From: Mycobacterium sp. SM1
GTDB lineage: Bacteria; Actinomycetota; Actinomycetes; Mycobacteriales; Mycobacteriaceae
Assembly (NCBI RefSeq): GCF_018361265.1
Contig: NZ_JAFLNH010000001.1
Coordinates: forward strand, 992,001-1,056,000
DNA length: 64,000 nt
Reading direction: 5' to 3'
The notes under the pieces were generated by a model. The model was not told where the DNA came from and did no database searches. It saw nothing but the letters and a program-made list of their open reading frames with translations. Position 1 is the first letter of the stretch, and each line of letters opens with the position of its first letter. A program made the translations under genes and the position numbers. Positions 61,124 to 64,000 of this stretch are shown one piece after another.

Positions 61124-62787
61124 CGCAGTTGGGCTTCCTCGGCGCGCATCGCCCACTGCGCGAAGCGTTCACCTGGTTCGCGGTGGTGAAGAAAGTTGCG
61201 CACCACCCGCTCGATGTAGTCGCCAAGCTCGTGGCTGAACACCTTGTGCTGGCGCAGCTTACGGCCGAACCCGCTGTCCAGGCCCAGGCCCCCGCCCAGG
61301 TGCACCTGAAAGCCCTCCACCGAATTGCCGTGACCGTCATCGACCATTTGGCCCTTAAACCCGATGTCGGCGACCTGGATGCGGGCACACGAGTTCGGGC
61401 AGCCGTTGATGTGGACCGTGATCGGCACATCCAGCTGGCCGTTGAGGTCCGCCAGGCGCTGCTCCAGCTCGGGAACCAGCCCTTGGGCTCGCCCGCGGGT
61501 TTCGGCGAACGACAGTTTGCAATACTCGATACCGGTGCAGGCCATCAGGTTTTTGCGCCACGGCGACGGCCGCGACGGCAATCCCAGCGCGTCCAGGCCA
61601 GCAACCAGCTCATCTAGCGCGTCGTCGGGCACATCCAAGATCACCAGCTTCTGATACGGGGTGAACCGCGCCCGATCCGACCCGGCCCGCTGCATCAGCT
61701 CGGCCACCCGGGTCAAGATGGTGCCCGACACCCGCCCGGCAATGGGCGCGACCCCCACGGCGTTGAGACCGTTTTTCAGGCGCTGCACCCCCACGTGGTC
61801 GATCGGGTGCGTGACCGGCTCGGGGGCGGGGCCGTCGATGAGCCGGCGGCCGAGGTATTCGGTTTCCAGCACCTCCCGGAACTTTTCCACGCCCCAGTCT
61901 TTGATCAGGAATTTCAACCGGGCCTTGGAGCGCAGCCGCCGGTAACCATAGTCACGGAAGATCTTCGTCACCGCTTCCCAGACGTCGGGCACCTCCTCCA
62001 GCGGCACCCACACCCCGACCCGCTGGGCCAGCATCGGATTGGTGGACAAGCCGCCACCCACCCACAAGTCCATCCCCGGGCCGTGCTCGGGATGATTCAC
62101 CCCGATGAACGCGACATCGTGGGTCTCATGGGATACGTCCTGCAGGCCCGATATCGCGGTCTTGTACTTGCGCGGCAGGTTGGCGTACTCGGGATTGCCG
62201 AGAAAGCGCCGCACAATTTCCTCGATCGCCGGTGTAGGGTCAAGCACCTCGTCAAGCGATTCCCCGGCCAGCGGGGAGCCGTGGATCCCGCGGGGGCAGT
62301 CACCGCAGGCCATCGTGGTCTGTAAGCCCACGGCTTCCAGCCGCCGCCAGATCTCGGGAACGTTCTCGATCTCGATCCAATGGAATTGCACATTCTCCCG
62401 ATCACCGATATCGGCGGTGTCGCGGGCGAACTCGGTGGAGATCTGACCCAATGTGCGCAACGCTTCGCGGGACAACGGCTTGCCATCGGAGCGCACCCGC
62501 ATCATGAAATACTTCGCTTCGATCGTGTCGATGTGCTCATCGCCGGTCCAGGTGCCGTCATAGCCCTGCTCACGCTGGGTGTAAAGCCCCGCCCAGCGGA
62601 ATCGGCCACGCAGATCCGTCTTGTCGATGCTGTCGAATCCCTGCTTGGCGTAGACGTTGAGGATACGATCCCGCACGTTGAGCGGCGCGTCATCGCTTTT
62701 GAGTTGCTCGGTTTCATTGAGCGGCTCGCGCTCACCGAGCGCCCACTGGCCTTCACTGCGCGTCTTGACGGGACGCGGTGTGCTCAT
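61120..62787 (-). CDS. nirA: Ferredoxin-dependent sulfite reductase
   Basis: Reduces sulfite to sulfide with siroheme and a 4Fe-4S cluster. The 555-residue protein has the cluster Cys in CTGIEYC and in NGCPNSC, the siroheme site and duplicated ferredoxin-like halves. Orthologue of Rv2391. The fdxC-FprA pair nearby could supply electrons (inference). ATG 62787 follows taaggagg, a strong ribosome-binding site that overlaps a mini-frame's stop. Confidence 0.95.
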   Translation of the reverse strand: MSTPRPVKTRSEGQWALGEREPLNETEQLKSDDAPLNVRDRILNVYAKQGFDSIDKTDLRGRFRWAGLYTQREQGYDGTWTGDEHIDTIEAKYFMMRVRSDGKPLSREALRTLGQISTEFARDTADIGDRENVQFHWIEIENVPEIWRRLEAVGLQTTMACGDCPRGIHGSPLAGESLDEVLDPTPAIEEIVRRFLGNPEYANLPRKYKTAISGLQDVSHETHDVAFIGVNHPEHGPGMDLWVGGGLSTNPMLAQRVGVWVPLEEVPDVWEAVTKIFRDYGYRRLRSKARLKFLIKDWGVEKFREVLETEYLGRRLIDGPAPEPVTHPIDHVGVQRLKNGLNAVGVAPIAGRVSGTILTRVAELMQRAGSDRARFTPYQKLVILDVPDDALDELVAGLDALGLPSRPSPWRKNLMACTGIEYCKLSFAETRGRAQGLVPELEQRLADLNGQLDVPITVHINGCPNSCARIQVADIGFKGQMVDDGHGNSVEGFQVHLGGGLGLDSGFGRKLRQHKVFSHELGDYIERVVRNFLHHREPGERFAQWAMRAEEAQLR

Positions 62788-63104
62788 CTCACGGCCTCCT
62801 TAACATGAATCGCTGACCTGCGCCATGCGCGTCACCGGAAGTCAGCTCCCGGCAACAGCGAACCAGGCAAGTGCGTACCGGCATCAACATCGCGGGTGAT
62901 CAGCCGGTGGTGCCGCAGGCAACGGCGCTTCAGTCGCTTCATTTAGCTCATTTAGCTCTAGCTCGGTTAGCTCAAGCTCGGTCAGCTCATGTGGCTCGAT
63001 GGGTTATGCCTTCCATACTCTACTTCCCGCGAAGCCCCCGGTAGCTGGCCGAATGTTGTGGGATCACAATATGGCGTTGTGTGCGAGCGCCCACCGGCCG
63101 CTAT
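62788..63104 (-). promoter_or_regulatory. nirA leader with a short upstream open frame
   Basis: The 317-bp gap upstream of nirA contains an 11-codon frame (62800-62835, minus strand) MTRMAQVSDSC ending with TAA inside the nirA ribosome-binding site, so translation could be coupled. A single Cys codon precedes the stop. Upstream, tcatttagc occurs twice in tandem (62939-62956), with further agctc-rich repeats. No riboswitch is recognised. The epimerase gene ends at 63105. Confidence 0.45.

Positions 63105-64000
<896 letters not shown>

Noticed and set aside
62788..63104. Riboswitch (SAM-IV or cobalamin) upstream of nirA
   Set aside because: I see no conserved cores; only short repeats and a mini-frame.

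Overview
The window comes from a high-GC actinobacterium and is clearly Mycobacterium. It carries PE, PPE and ESAT-6-like (Esx) genes, lsr2, carD, mhuD and clpC1. From aspB at the left edge to a galE1-type epimerase at the right edge, most genes follow the order I remember for M. tuberculosis Rv3565 to Rv3634c. The PE/PPE and ESX-5-type genes suggest a slow grower outside the M. tuberculosis complex; I cannot name the species. Rv names below are recalled orthologue labels, not search results.

Layout. Bases 1-6905: the end of aspB, a complete phosphate-uptake operon pstB-pstS1-pstC-pstA, an ArsB/NhaD-type anion permease and a secreted glycerophosphodiesterase. Bases 6907-11887: rRNA methyltransferase, cysS, ispF, ispD, carD and lpqE. 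Bases 11900-13503: an IS110-family insertion between lpqE and radA. Bases 13589-24848: radA, a membrane protein, carbonic anhydrase, mutY, hydrolase, mhuD, lpqF, clpC1, lsr2 and lysS; no disA follows radA. Bases 24885-27056 are a graveyard: an amine oxidase tail, a perfect 22-bp hairpin, an IS3-type transposase fragment split by an intact IS3 element, and an IS607-type resolvase stub. Bases 27278-37557: a long leftward run for cofactor synthesis (ftsH, folE-P-B-K, two membrane proteins, an NAD-binding oxidoreductase, panC, panD, coaX).

Bases 37558-44390: a 56-bp minisatellite, an ephA remnant, an F420/FMN luciferase-family enzyme, an lpqG remnant, hpt, tilS, a DUF2342 zincin, dacB and ppa. 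Bases 44391-54120 are accessory: a PE-PPE-EsxW-EsxV set, a degenerate single-ORF PE-PPE fusion, and two divergent anti-sigma/ECF-sigma pairs arranged as an inverted duplication. Bases 54121-56446: membrane protein, polyprenyl-phosphate glycosyltransferase and its DUF2304 partner. Bases 56510-62787: ferredoxin and FprA, a LysR regulator, and the sulfate assimilation operon nirA-cysH-che1, all sitting between genes that I remember as neighbours. The galE1-type gene runs off the right edge.

The genes form coherent pathways: phosphate uptake and salvage (pst, glpQ), MEP isoprenoid synthesis (ispD/F), pantothenate and CoA (panC/D, coaX), folate (folE/P/B/K), heme iron recycling (mhuD), sulfur assimilation (nirA/cysH/che1) and electron transfer (fdx/fprA). 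A recurring oddity is short perfect tandem duplications of 9-31 bp, mostly between genes, besides two longer minisatellites (59 and 56 bp).
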